From Crossiella sp. S99.2 (lineage in GTDB: Bacteria > Actinomycetota > Actinomycetes > Mycobacteriales > Pseudonocardiaceae): 64,000 nt of DNA. The DNA is taken from the NCBI RefSeq assembly GCF_023094165.1, contig NZ_JALMDK010000006.1, forward strand, positions 620,001-684,000, given 5' to 3'. Both the position numbers and the translations under genes were made by a program. Below the pieces are notes generated by a model. It saw nothing but the letters and a program-made list of their open reading frames with translations, did not search any database and was not told the origin of the DNA. Shown here piece after piece: positions 1 to 17,712 of the stretch (position 1 is its first letter; the number at the start of each line of letters is the position of its first letter).

Positions 1-352
1 ACTGCGAGACGAACCCGAACCGGATCGCGTACCGCAGCTGCTCGATGCTCGACCCGCCACCGCCGTTGTTGAGCAGCAGGCTGCCGATCCGCCGTGCAGG
101 CTCGTCGGCCTTGCGCCGGATCAGCGAGAGGGAGATCTCGCCCGCCCGGGGACGGGACCAGTCGACGGGGACGCGCATGGTGCCGCAGTCCAGGCCCTTG
201 AAGTCCGGCTCGGCGCAGGGCTGCCAGGCGATCGGCGCCGGCTTCGGGTTCAGGGCCGAGGCTGACTCCGCGGTCGGCTGCGCGGCCGCGGCGGGCATGG
301 GGGCGAGCACCGCGGCGGCGAGTGCGGCGGCCACCAACTTGACGGCGATCAT
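1..352 (-). CDS. Secreted S33-type alpha/beta hydrolase, N-terminal part
   Basis: The gene runs off the left edge; about 117 residues are visible. The reverse-strand reading starts MIAVKLVAAALAAAVLAP and continues through an Ala-rich stretch, which is a plausible Sec signal peptide. The mature part (IAWQPCAEPDFKGLDCGTM, then VPVDWSRP and LLLNNGGGG) matches the N-terminus of the tripeptidyl aminopeptidase/S33 hydrolases secreted by actinomycetes. The catalytic serine region lies outside the window, so activity cannot be judged. The ATG is preceded by GAGAGGA about 7 nt upstream, and a perfect inverted repeat lies just upstream of that (369-390). It is transcribed in the same direction as the PKS gene but lies beyond a strong hairpin, so it is probably a separate unit and not part of the cluster. 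Confidence 0.7.
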   Translation of the reverse strand, partial: MIAVKLVAAALAAAVLAPMPAAAAQPTAESASALNPKPAPIAWQPCAEPDFKGLDCGTMRVPVDWSRPRAGEISLSLIRRKADEPARRIGSLLLNNGGGGSSIEQLRYAIRFGFVSQ

Positions 353-368
353 GACGCGTCCTCTCGGT

Positions 369-390
369 AGTGAGTGATGGACCACTCACT
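369..390. promoter_or_regulatory. Inverted repeat upstream of hydrolase gene, candidate operator
   Basis: AGTGAGTG and CACTCACT form a perfect 8-bp inverted repeat around a 6-nt spacer, ending 17 nt before the ATG of the minus-strand hydrolase gene. A further ACCACTCACA half-site lies at 411-420. The arrangement fits a TetR- or GntR-type operator, but no cognate regulator is adjacent within the window. Confidence 0.45.
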
Positions 391-420
391 CTTTCGTTGA
401 GGAGTAATTAACCACTCACA

Positions 421-737
421 CTTGGCGGTGTCAACCGGTGGTGGTGGCCGGAACCGGCTACTTGGGCGAGGGCAGGCGCGTGCGCTGCGGACGTTGCGTG
501 GCAGGCGAAGGTGGGTTGCCCCGGAGGCGGTGCGGTGTTTGCCGAGCCGCGAGGGTGGGGCGGGCTTCGGCTGGATCGACTGGGGCACAACAGAGTTCGG
601 GCATCCGGGCGGGATCCACGCGGGCGCGGTCACCGAGCGGCGTCATCTCGCCCGCTTCATCCTCGTGCCCGCCTGTGCGAGAAGCCGACCGCGACCGGCC
701 TGGCTCCGCGCTGGCTGTTCGGCCGCCTCGCCCGGGG
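421..737. other. Gene-free spacer between PKS end and hydrolase promoter
   Basis: No convincing gene was found. The open frames here lack family similarity, have no good ribosome binding site and are extensions of PKS shadow frames. The stretch probably holds the promoter of the leftward hydrolase gene near its left end and the 3' trailer of the PKS transcript at its right end. Confidence 0.5.
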
Positions 738-778
738 CGGGCCGGATCGCGCTGGTTCAGGCAGTGCGATCCGGCCCG
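738..778 (-). terminator. Hairpin terminator after the type I PKS gene
   Basis: CGGGCCGGATCGC (738-750) pairs perfectly with GCGATCCGGCCCG (766-778) around a 15-nt loop, 14 nt beyond the PKS stop codon. No U-tract follows, as is common for actinomycete terminators. Confidence 0.65.
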
Positions 779-792
779 GGGCGCCGGTGGGC

Positions 793-9948
<9,156 letters not shown>

Positions 9949-10017
9949 ATTGGTGTCTCCACAGTGGCGGGGGAAAAGCCGTTGTGGCGACGGTAAAAAC
10001 CCCGGCCGGACTCCGGC

Positions 10018-11061
10018 TCAAGAACCACTGATCCCCAGCGAGGGCATGGGTTCCTCGATTTCCACTACAGCGCAGCCCCAGCTGTATCCCGCGCCGACGC
10101 TGACCAGCACGCACTTGTCGCCAGGTTTGACCGCGCCGGTGCGCACCAGGTGGTCCAGACCGGCGAACTGATCGCCCGCGCCCAGGTGGCCCACGGTGCG
10201 GCCCCAGTCCCAGGCGGTGCGCGCCTGCTCGATGCCGAACCGGTCGTAGTACAGCGATTCCAGCCGGATCCGGCCGAAGTTGGGCAGGATCACCCAGTCC
10301 GCCTCGGCGAGTTCGAGTTCGGCCTCGGCCAGCGCGTGTTTGAGCACGGTGGTCTGTCCCTGCGCCACCCGCCGCAGCGCGAAGGACATCCCGTGCTTGC
10401 GGTTGAACGACTTGGTCACCTCCTCGAAGCCGATCGGGCTGCGGTGCGACAGCGGCGCGTCGCCGAAGGGGTCCTCGCCGCGGTGCGAGGGTTCCAGTTC
10501 GGGGTCGGCGAAGGTGGCCAGCGACCGGAGCCGGGCGAACCCGCCGCGCCGGGACAGCACCACCGCCGCGCCGCCGTCCCCGTACGGCGTGCCGGGATCG
10601 GCGCGCCAGCGGTCAAAACCGGGCGGGCAGTACCGGTCGCCGGTGGTGATCAAGGCGTCCCGGCGGCCGGGCGCGGCGAGCAGGTAGGAGGCGGCCAGGT
10701 CCAGCGCGGCCAGGCCGCCGTTGGACATCTGCCGGATCTCGATCGCCGGGCACTGGTTGCCGACGGTCTCGCGCTGGATGTAGGAGGCCACCGCCCAGAC
10801 GTCGTGGCCCTGGTAGTAGGTGTCGGCGTGCAGGATCAGGTCCACGTCGCCGGGTCCGGACCCGGCGGTGGCCAGGGCGGTTCGCGCGGCCAGCACGGCC
10901 ATCTCGGGCGCGGACTCCCCCGCCGAGACCGCCACCGCGTCCATGCCGGTGCGCTCGGGCAGCATCGCCGGGCACTCGCCTGCGGCCACCGCCGCGGCCA
11001 GCGTTCGCCGGGGCGGCAGCCAGGATCCGGTGCCGCGCAGGAAGATGTCGTCAAATCGCAC
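10018..11061 (-). CDS. KAS III-like acyltransferase with Ser in the active site (DpsC/CerJ type)
   Basis: 347 residues with a thiolase/KAS III fold. The nucleophile site reads QMSNGG, so Ser113 replaces the usual Cys. His292 and Asp297 (GHLGAGD) complete a triad, and the canonical HxxxN motif is absent. From what is known of this group, DpsC of daunorubicin biosynthesis also uses Ser and primes a type II PKS, while CerJ/ChlB3-type members move acyl groups from carriers onto sugars or macrolides. Lying 69 nt upstream of the type I PKS on the same strand, it most likely takes the 2-methylbutyryl group from that PKS and either primes the type II system or acylates the product. The start is GTG with GGAGG 6 nt upstream. 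Confidence 0.88.
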   Translation of the reverse strand: MRFDDIFLRGTGSWLPPRRTLAAAVAAGECPAMLPERTGMDAVAVSAGESAPEMAVLAARTALATAGSGPGDVDLILHADTYYQGHDVWAVASYIQRETVGNQCPAIEIRQMSNGGLAALDLAASYLLAAPGRRDALITTGDRYCPPGFDRWRADPGTPYGDGGAAVVLSRRGGFARLRSLATFADPELEPSHRGEDPFGDAPLSHRSPIGFEEVTKSFNRKHGMSFALRRVAQGQTTVLKHALAEAELELAEADWVILPNFGRIRLESLYYDRFGIEQARTAWDWGRTVGHLGAGDQFAGLDHLVRTGAVKPGDKCVLVSVGAGYSWGCAVVEIEEPMPSLGISGS

Positions 11062-11091
11062 CGGGCACCTCCGGCCGGTTGGCTGACGGGT

Positions 11092-12282
11092 TCACCAGGT
11101 GACCTTGAGTTCCCACAGGCCGTAGACGATCGCGCGCTCCTTGGCCGGGATCTGCTCGACCGGGTCCACCAGTTGCAGAGTGGGGATCCGCTCGAACAGC
11201 CGGGACAGCACGACCTCCAGCTCCAGCCGGGCCAGGTCCGCGCCGATGCACAGGTGCGCGCCGTAGCCGAAGCCGATGTGCCTGCGGCTGCCGCGGGTGA
11301 TGTCGAACTCCGCCGGGCGGTCGAACTCGCCGGGATCGCGGTTGGCCGCCTGCAGCAGGCACAGGATGCCCTCGCCCGCGCGGATGACCTCGCCGCCGAG
11401 TTCGATGTCGGCCAGCGCGACCCGCGGCACCGCGAGGTCGCCAAGACTGAGCCAGCGCACCAGTTCCTCGATCGCGGGCTTGAGCAGCGCCGGCTCCGCG
11501 CGGAGTTTGGCCAGCTGGTCGGGGTGGGACAGCAACGCGGCCACCCCCATGGTGATGTGGTTGGCGGTGGTCTCGTGGCCGCCGTTGATCAGCATCCGGC
11601 ACATGTGCACCAGCGAGGCGACGTCGAAGTCCTCGTCCTCGGCGCGGTGCTCGGCGATGGCGCGGCTGATCAGGTCATCGCCCGGGGTGGCCATCTTCTG
11701 GCGCACCAACGTGTCCAGGTACTGGGCGACCTCGACCATGGCGGCCTGGCGTTCGGCGTGCGAGGAGCTGCCGCCGAAGAGGTTCTCGCCGTGCTTCTGC
11801 AGGAAGCCCTGGTCCTCGCGGGGCACGCCGAGCAGCTCGCAGATCATGATCATCGGCGCGGGCAGCGAGACCAGCTGGTGCAGGTCCGCGCCGGGGCCAG
11901 CGGCCAGCAGTTGTTCGATGCACTCGTCGGTGTTGCGCTCCAGCGCGCCGCGCAGCTGCTGCACCCGGCGGTGGGTGAAGGAGGCGGCGACCTTGCGCCG
12001 GGAGTTGGTGTGCTGCGGCGGGTCGTAGGCGATGAAGGAGGTGTCGCTGCGGAACTCCGGCGGCGCCTCGAAGTAGAACGGGTAGCCGGGGTGCTTGCGC
12101 GAGGCGCTGACCCGCGTATCGGTGAGCAGCTGCCTGGCCTCGGCGAAGCCGGAGACCAGCCAGGCGTCCAGTCCGGTGGCCAGCCGCACCTTCGACACCG
12201 GCCTGGCGCCGATGATCTCCTCGTACTGCTTCGGCGGCGAGAACGGGCATTTCCGCTCGTAGGGAAAGGTTTCTGCGGCCAT
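11092..12282 (-). CDS. Cytochrome P450 monooxygenase
   Basis: 396 residues, the usual size of soluble bacterial P450s. The I-helix reads INGGHETTANH, the K-helix ExxR is EELVR, and the haem-binding loop is FGYGAHLCIG with the proximal Cys. It would need a ferredoxin and reductase from elsewhere, as none is encoded here. In this cluster it could hydroxylate or epoxidise the aromatic core or the alkyl side chain; the substrate cannot be read from sequence. I chose the ATG giving MAAETFPYERKCPFS over one 18 codons upstream because the homologous region begins there. It sits 30 nt upstream of the KAS III gene in the same operon. Confidence 0.9.
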   Translation of the reverse strand: MAAETFPYERKCPFSPPKQYEEIIGARPVSKVRLATGLDAWLVSGFAEARQLLTDTRVSASRKHPGYPFYFEAPPEFRSDTSFIAYDPPQHTNSRRKVAASFTHRRVQQLRGALERNTDECIEQLLAAGPGADLHQLVSLPAPMIMICELLGVPREDQGFLQKHGENLFGGSSSHAERQAAMVEVAQYLDTLVRQKMATPGDDLISRAIAEHRAEDEDFDVASLVHMCRMLINGGHETTANHITMGVAALLSHPDQLAKLRAEPALLKPAIEELVRWLSLGDLAVPRVALADIELGGEVIRAGEGILCLLQAANRDPGEFDRPAEFDITRGSRRHIGFGYGAHLCIGADLARLELEVVLSRLFERIPTLQLVDPVEQIPAKERAIVYGLWELKVTW

Positions 12283-12386
12283 CGGTGCCCCCGGATCGGC
12301 TTGGGTCCTGGATCGGCCGAAGCCTCCCCGGGGCACCTTGGAGGCGGCTGGAACCGAACTAGAGCGGTTCCCCTCCCCTGGCTCGA

Positions 12387-14648
12387 TCAGTCCGCGAGAT
12401 ACCTGCGCAGGTGCTCGCCGGTGGCTGATCCGTTGGCGGACAACAACTCCCGTGGGGTGCCGGTGAACACCACCTGCCCGCCGTGCTTGCCGCCGCCCGG
12501 CCCGAGGTCGACCACCCAGTCGGCCTGGCGCACGATGTCCAGGTTGTGCTCGATCACGATCACCGTGTTGCCCCGGTCCACCAGCCGGTTCATCAGCGCC
12601 ATGATGGTGTCCACATCGGACAGATGCAGGCCGGTGGTCGGCTCGTCCAGCACGTAGATGTTGCTGGTCCCGGCCAGCTGACCGGCCAGCTTCAACCGCT
12701 GCCGCTCACCACCGGAAAGCGTGCTCAGCGCCTGCCCGAGGCTGATGTACGCGAGTCCGACGTCGAGCAGCCCGGCCAACCTGCCCGCGATCTCCCGCTC
12801 GGTGAAGAACTGCACCGCGTCCTCGGCGGTCAGCTCCAGCACATCGGCGATGGACCTGCCGCGCAACCGGTGCGCCAGCACCTCCGGCTTGAACCGGCGG
12901 CCGTCGCAGGACTCGCAGTGCATCCGCACCGGGTCCATGTAGGCCAGTTCGGTGATCAGCTCGCCGCGGCCCTTGCACTCCTCGCAGGCCCCCGCCGAGT
13001 TGAAGCTGAACAGTCCGGCTGGCGCGCCGCTGGCCTTGGTGAACAGCTTGCGGATCGGGTCCATCACGTCCAGGTAGCTGGCCGGGGTGGACCGGGAGGA
13101 GGCGGTGATCGCGGACTGGTCGACGAAGATCGTGCCCGGATACGCCTGCACGAACGCCTCGGCGACCAGCGAGGACTTGCCCGCGCCCGCCACCCCGGTG
13201 ACCGCGGTGAGCACCCCGGTGGGGAAGCTGACCGAGACGTCCCGCAGGTTGTGCAGCGAGACGTTGTCCACCGGCAGTTTCCCGGTGGGCGTGCGGAAGG
13301 TGTCCTTGATCGAACCGCCGCGGCGCAGCGCGGCGCCGGTGCGGGTGCCGGACTCGCGCAGCGCGTCGAAGGGACCGGCGAAGACGATCTCGCCGCCGTG
13401 CACGCCCGCGCCCGGCCCGACGTCCACGAGGTGGTCGGCGATCTCCATGACATCCGGGTCGTGCTCGACCACGACCACGGTGTTTCCCTTGTCCCGCAAC
13501 GCGCGCAGCAGGTCGTTGAGCCTGCCCACATCCGCCGGGTGCAGGCCGGTGCTGGGCTCGTCGAAGATGAAGGTCATCCCGGTCAGGCTGCTGCTGAGGT
13601 GGCGCACCATCTTCAGCCGCTGCGCCTCGCCGCCGGAGAGCGAGGAGGTCGCCCGGTCCAGCGAGAGGTAGCCGAGGCCGATCGAGGCGATCCGCTCCAG
13701 CGAGGTGCGCACGCTGCGCGCGATCGGCGTGGCCACCGGGTCGTCGATGGCGCCGAGCACCTGGATCAGCTCGCTGACCTCCATCCGCGCGAGGTCCACG
13801 ATGCTGCGGCCGTTGATGGTGGCGGCCAGCGCCTCCGGGTTCAGCCGGGCGCCCCCGCAGGCGGTGCACTCGCCGAGGTGGATGAACTGTTCCAGGGCGG
13901 CCCGCTTGCGCTCGCCGAGCGAGCTGAGGTCCCGGTTCAGGTTGGTCCGCACAAAGCGGTCCACCAGGCCCTCGTAGCTGAGCGAGCTGGAGCTGTTGGC
14001 GGTGCGCACGGTGACCTTGCCGCCGCTGCCGTGCAACAACATCTGCCATTCGGCCTCGGTGTAGTCGCTCAGCTTCTTCGCGGTGTCGAAGTGCCCGGAG
14101 TTGGCGTACTGCTGCCAGTCCAGGCTGCCCACCTTGTGATTGGGCAGCTGGATGGCGCCCTCGTCCAGGGACTTCGTCCGGTCCACCATGCGGTCCGCGT
14201 CGGCCTGCCGCTGCTGGCCGAGGCCCTCGCAGGCCGGGCACATGCCCTGCGGGGCGTTGAAGGAGAACAGGAACGGCGGGTGCGACGGCGTGGCGTGCCG
14301 GGAGAACAGCACCCGCAGGACCGAGTAGATGTCGGTCATGGTGCCCACGGTGGAGCGGGCGTTGCCGCCCACCGGCTTCTGGTCCACCACCACCGGCGTA
14401 GTCAGGTTCTCAATGGCCTCGACGTGCGGTCGCTGGTACTTCGGCAGCTGGTTGCGGATGAACCAGTTGAACGTGCCGTACAGCTGACGCCGGGCCTCCA
14501 CCGCCAGGGTGTCGAACACGATCGAGGACTTCCCCGAACCGGAGACGCCGGTGAACACCGTGATCTTGTTCTTCGGAATGCGCAGCGAGACGTCCTTGAG
14601 GTTGTGCTCGCACGCGCCGACGATGCGGATGTCGTCATGATCGGTCAC
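12387..14648 (-). CDS. Short UvrA-type ABC protein, probable self-resistance (DrrC-like)
   Basis: About 753 residues with two ABC ATPase halves. Walker A motifs are GVSGSGKSS and GVAGAGKSS, signatures are LSGGEAQRLK and LSGGERQRLK, and UvrA-type Cys pairs are visible (CPACEG, CTACGG, CEECKG, CESCDG). It is about 200 residues shorter than housekeeping UvrA, like UvrA2 and the daunorubicin resistance protein DrrC, which is thought to act on drug-bound DNA. Its place among biosynthetic genes suggests protection against a DNA-binding product. The exact start is uncertain: a GTG at 14648 begins the conserved VTDHDDIRIVG, with no strong ribosome site; an ATG-equivalent start 9 codons upstream is also open. 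Confidence 0.88.
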   Translation of the reverse strand: MTDHDDIRIVGACEHNLKDVSLRIPKNKITVFTGVSGSGKSSIVFDTLAVEARRQLYGTFNWFIRNQLPKYQRPHVEAIENLTTPVVVDQKPVGGNARSTVGTMTDIYSVLRVLFSRHATPSHPPFLFSFNAPQGMCPACEGLGQQRQADADRMVDRTKSLDEGAIQLPNHKVGSLDWQQYANSGHFDTAKKLSDYTEAEWQMLLHGSGGKVTVRTANSSSSLSYEGLVDRFVRTNLNRDLSSLGERKRAALEQFIHLGECTACGGARLNPEALAATINGRSIVDLARMEVSELIQVLGAIDDPVATPIARSVRTSLERIASIGLGYLSLDRATSSLSGGEAQRLKMVRHLSSSLTGMTFIFDEPSTGLHPADVGRLNDLLRALRDKGNTVVVVEHDPDVMEIADHLVDVGPGAGVHGGEIVFAGPFDALRESGTRTGAALRRGGSIKDTFRTPTGKLPVDNVSLHNLRDVSVSFPTGVLTAVTGVAGAGKSSLVAEAFVQAYPGTIFVDQSAITASSRSTPASYLDVMDPIRKLFTKASGAPAGLFSFNSAGACEECKGRGELITELAYMDPVRMHCESCDGRRFKPEVLAHRLRGRSIADVLELTAEDAVQFFTEREIAGRLAGLLDVGLAYISLGQALSTLSGGERQRLKLAGQLAGTSNIYVLDEPTTGLHLSDVDTIMALMNRLVDRGNTVIVIEHNLDIVRQADWVVDLGPGGGKHGGQVVFTGTPRELLSANGSATGEHLRRYLAD

Positions 14649-14733
14649 GCGCGCACGGTAGTGCCGTCGGCTCAAGCCGCACTTGAGCCGCCTGTGGGAT
14701 AGCCGTGCGCCCGCGACCGCCGGTCCGACCGCC

Positions 14734-15036
14734 TCAGCCCTGGACGCGGTGGCGGTCCTGGTAGAGGTCGGAGGTGCTCACCGCGAGCTGGCGCAGCGCG
14801 CCCACGTGCGAGCCGAACTCCGGGTGCGAGACCGCCGCGCGCAAGGCTTTGGCGTCCTCCCAGAGCGCGATGTTGACGTACTGCTGCGGGTCCTCGGTGT
14901 GCCGGGACAGGGTGTAGCCCTTGATCCCCGGCTGGTCCGCCATGAACTTCGCGACCTGGGCGAAGGCGCGCTCGAACTCCTCCGGGTCGCCCTTGACCGT
15001 GAACCGGTTCACGAAGGTCACGCCACCGTTGCTCAT
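14734..15036 (-). CDS. ABM-family small monooxygenase or cyclase-like protein
   Basis: 100 residues of the dimeric alpha+beta barrel (ABM, antibiotic biosynthesis monooxygenase) type. FVNRFTVKGDPEEFERAF opens the fold, and LWEDAKALRAAV with HPEFGSHVG follows. Cofactor-free members such as ActVA-Orf6 and TcmH oxidise anthrone-type polyketides to quinones, so quinone formation on the aromatic core is a reasonable role; some relatives act as cyclases instead. GGAG lies 6 nt upstream of the chosen ATG (MSNGGVTFV), which rules against the ATG four codons earlier. The gene lies between the UvrA-type gene and the sugar 2,3-dehydratase gene. Confidence 0.8.
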   Translation of the reverse strand: MSNGGVTFVNRFTVKGDPEEFERAFAQVAKFMADQPGIKGYTLSRHTEDPQQYVNIALWEDAKALRAAVSHPEFGSHVGALRQLAVSTSDLYQDRHRVQG

Positions 15037-15112
15037 GTCGATCTCCATGGGAGTGCGGATGGTGCCTGGCGAAGGAGAAGTCTGCGGTCGCGCCCTCGAA
15101 CCCGGATCGAAC

Positions 15113-16564
15113 TCAGCCGGACAGCCCGTGCAGGCAGGCGATCAGGCTGCGCGCCTGCATGTTGATGTAGTTGCTGTGCCGCAACAGGTCCACCAGCTGG
15201 GCCAGGGTCAGCCAGCGGTAGCCGGGGTGCTCGGGCTCGAAGTCCTCGGCCACCTCCACCACCAGGTACCGGTTGCGGGCGTGGAAGAACCGGCCGCCCT
15301 CCTCCGAGTGCACCGCGTCGAAGCGGATCTGCTGGTAGTCCGCGGCCAGCACGGTGTCCAGGAACGGCGGCCGGGCCTGCGGCGGCAGCGCGTCGTAGTT
15401 GGACACCGAGCACTGCACGGTCGGCGCCAGCTCGATCACGTCCACGTAGCCCGGCTCGGTCTTGGCCTGTGCCAGCAGGTGCAGCACCCCGTCGATCCGC
15501 TTGGCCAGGAAGGCCACCACGCCCTCGTCGCAGGGCTCGATCATGGGCTGGCTCCACGCCCGAACCTCACGGCCGGCCGCGGTGACGCTGACCCCGATCA
15601 CGTTGAAGAACAGCCCGCTGTCGTGCCGGATCCGGCCGTCCTCCTGCCGCCAGTCGCTGACCTCGCGCAGCGGGATCAGCTCGACCTGGCAGAGCTGCTG
15701 ACTGCGCACCTCGGTGATCCAGCTGAGCACCTCGGCCATGCTGTGCCGGGTGGCGGACTCCACCGAGTAGGAGCGGATGAGCGCCGCGGTGAACTCGGTG
15801 CGCACGTCCTCGAACAGCGGCAGCAGGTCGCGCCCGGCGAAAGGCATGCAGGACAACACGGTGCGCGCGTCCATGTTCACCAGGTCGTCCACCGCGAGCA
15901 GCTGGTGCAGCTGGCCGAGGGTGAGCCAGCAGAACCCTTCCAGCAGCTCCACCTCCTCGGTCACCTCCACCACCATGTTGCGGTTGCGCTTGCGGTGGAA
16001 CCAGGAACCCTGCTCGGACTGCCGGACGTCGGCGAGCACCCGGTGCCCTTCGGTGTCCCGGAAGTACTCCAGGTAGGGCACGGCCGAGCCCTGGTGCACC
16101 CTGGTGTAGTTGCTGCGGGTGGCCTGCACGGTCGGCGAGAGCTGCAGGCCGTTGCAGTTGCCGGGCTCGATCTTGGCCTGCATCAGGCAGTGCAGCACGC
16201 CGGCGAAGCGGGTGACCAGGATGCCGAGGATGCCCACCTCGGGCTGGTTGATGATCGGCTGCTGCCACCAGGTCACCGGGCCGCCGGGCACCACGACGTC
16301 CAGGCCCTCGATGGAGAAGAACTTCCCGGAGTCGTGGCCGATGTTGCCGGTCTGCCCGTCGACCCGCCAGCCGCTCAGGCTCTGCAGTGGCACGGCGCGG
16401 ACGTCCATGTGCGAGCGCCGCTTCTCATCGGCCATCCAGCGGTGGAAGTGCTCCAGTTCGGCGATGCGGCCGGAACGGGCCAGCACGGACCGCGCGATCA
16501 GCTCGGCGGGCTCATCGGTCAGTGCGGTCCCGATCGGTAGGGCGGTCCGGGAGTAAGTGGTCAA
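15113..16564 (-). CDS. NDP-hexose 2,3-dehydratase (EvaA/TylCVI/OleV family)
   Basis: 483 residues with the internal duplication typical of this family: each half carries a GxIxHDSGxFF block (NIGHDSGKFFSI and RIRHDSGLFFNV), a LxPTVQ block, and a SExGxxFHxRNR block (SEQGSWFHRKRNR and SEEGGRFFHARNR). The enzyme removes the C-2 hydroxyl of NDP-4-keto-6-deoxyhexose, the first committed step to 2-deoxysugars. For 3-amino sugars the product goes straight to a 3-aminotransferase, encoded here at 19512. I chose a TTG start because GGAGG lies 5 nt upstream of it; the GTG 18 codons earlier has no ribosome site. A promoter candidate lies at 16666-16694. The gene heads the leftward operon that ends with the PKS. 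Confidence 0.9.
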   Translation of the reverse strand: MTTYSRTALPIGTALTDEPAELIARSVLARSGRIAELEHFHRWMADEKRRSHMDVRAVPLQSLSGWRVDGQTGNIGHDSGKFFSIEGLDVVVPGGPVTWWQQPIINQPEVGILGILVTRFAGVLHCLMQAKIEPGNCNGLQLSPTVQATRSNYTRVHQGSAVPYLEYFRDTEGHRVLADVRQSEQGSWFHRKRNRNMVVEVTEEVELLEGFCWLTLGQLHQLLAVDDLVNMDARTVLSCMPFAGRDLLPLFEDVRTEFTAALIRSYSVESATRHSMAEVLSWITEVRSQQLCQVELIPLREVSDWRQEDGRIRHDSGLFFNVIGVSVTAAGREVRAWSQPMIEPCDEGVVAFLAKRIDGVLHLLAQAKTEPGYVDVIELAPTVQCSVSNYDALPPQARPPFLDTVLAADYQQIRFDAVHSEEGGRFFHARNRYLVVEVAEDFEPEHPGYRWLTLAQLVDLLRHSNYINMQARSLIACLHGLSG

Positions 16565-16665
16565 AGCGGCCTCCAGATGGCTCTGGTCGCAGGGAAAGAC
16601 ACGCAGCCCGCAAGCCACATCGTGTTGCGCGGCTCATATGTTCAATTCCCGGACTCAACACCGCC

Positions 16666-16694
16666 TGTATTCGCACTCGAATCCCGCACGTCAA
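16666..16694 (-). promoter_or_regulatory. Candidate sigma-70-like promoter of the leftward operon
   Basis: On the minus strand TTGACG (16694-16689) and AATACA (16671-16666) are 17 nt apart, about 100 nt upstream of the 2,3-dehydratase start. The local sequence is AT-richer than its surroundings. Motif match only; a second TTGACG lies further upstream. Confidence 0.4.
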
Positions 16695-16753
16695 ACGTAT
16701 GACAAAAAATTGCCGTAGAAATGCCCGTCAAATCGATGCCGTGCCCTGGCAAT

Positions 16754-16802
16754 GAAAAAGAGCCCCGGCGCCCGGTGGCGGTCAGCCATCGGGACACCGG
16801 GG
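16754..16802 (-). terminator. Rho-independent terminator after the NmrA-like gene
   Basis: On the minus strand a GC-rich stem (GCCCCGG paired with CCGGGGC, with a small internal bulge) is followed by TCTTTTT. It lies 17 nt past the stop of the NmrA-like gene and separates it from the 2,3-dehydratase operon. Confidence 0.75.
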
Positions 16803-16819
16803 CCCTGGCCCCGCCGCGC

Positions 16820-17641
16820 TCAGCCGCCGAAGGCCGCCGCGTTCTCCCGCACCCACTGGGCGAAGGTCCGCCCCGGCTGGCCGGTGACCTGCTCGACCGT
16901 GGGCTGCACGGTGGCGCCCAGCTCCGGCGGGTTCTGCCGCATACCCAGGAAGAACCCGATGTCCTCGGCGGAGTAGCCCTGCGCGCGCCACTGCTCGATG
17001 ACCTCGGCCTCGGTCAGGTCGACGTAGCCGATCTCCCGGCCGAGCACCTCGGCGATGATCCGCACCTTCTCCGGCGGGGTGAGCGCCGCCGGGCCGGTCA
17101 GCCAGTACTCCTTGCCGGTGTGGCCGTCGCTGGTCAGCACGGCCGCGGCCACCGAGGCGATGTCCGCGTCGTGCACCACGGCGCTCTTGACACCGGAGAA
17201 GCCCTCGCGGACGAGGCCGTCCTTGCTGATCGACTCGGCCCATTCCAGGGTGTTGGACATGAACTCCACCGGCCCCAGGTAGGTGTGGTCCAGGTCGGCC
17301 GCCGCGACCGCCGCGTCCAGCGCGCTGGGCTCCACATCGCCCCGGAGCACGGTCACCTTGCGCACGCCGGCCTGCTTGACCAGCGCCATGATCTCCTCGC
17401 CGTTGAACAGCGGCACGTAGTTGTCGCCGAAGCTGATCAGGTGCGCGGCGGTGACGCCGGTGAACACCCCGGCCAGGCTGTCGGTGTTGTCCAGGTTGCC
17501 TGCCACCACCTCGACACCCGCAGGCAGATTCGCCTTCGCCGGATTGCGGGTGAGCGCGCGAACCTGGTGTCCAGCCGCCAGCAACTCCTCGACAAGCGGA
17601 CGACCGACGTTGCCGGTGGCGCCGGACACGAAAATGGTCAT
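16820..17641 (-). CDS. NmrA-like NAD(P)-binding reductase
   Basis: 273 residues, an atypical short-chain dehydrogenase. The N-terminus MTIFVSGATGNVGRPLVEELL carries the GATGNVG dinucleotide-binding loop. The canonical YxxxK catalytic pair is not evident, as in NmrA and NAD(P)H:quinone oxidoreductase (QOR2) relatives. It may reduce a quinone or keto group, or act as a redox sensor; a defined role in the pathway cannot be assigned. It follows the azoreductase-like gene by 71 nt on the same strand and ends at its own terminator, so the two probably form a separate bicistronic unit. Confidence 0.8.
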   Translation of the reverse strand: MTIFVSGATGNVGRPLVEELLAAGHQVRALTRNPAKANLPAGVEVVAGNLDNTDSLAGVFTGVTAAHLISFGDNYVPLFNGEEIMALVKQAGVRKVTVLRGDVEPSALDAAVAAADLDHTYLGPVEFMSNTLEWAESISKDGLVREGFSGVKSAVVHDADIASVAAAVLTSDGHTGKEYWLTGPAALTPPEKVRIIAEVLGREIGYVDLTEAEVIEQWRAQGYSAEDIGFFLGMRQNPPELGATVQPTVEQVTGQPGRTFAQWVRENAAAFGG

Positions 17642-17712
17642 GGATTACCCTTCTCCAGTTATTTGGAAACCATGGGAAACAACGGAAAATCCGGACCCGG
17701 AATGGCGTCCGG

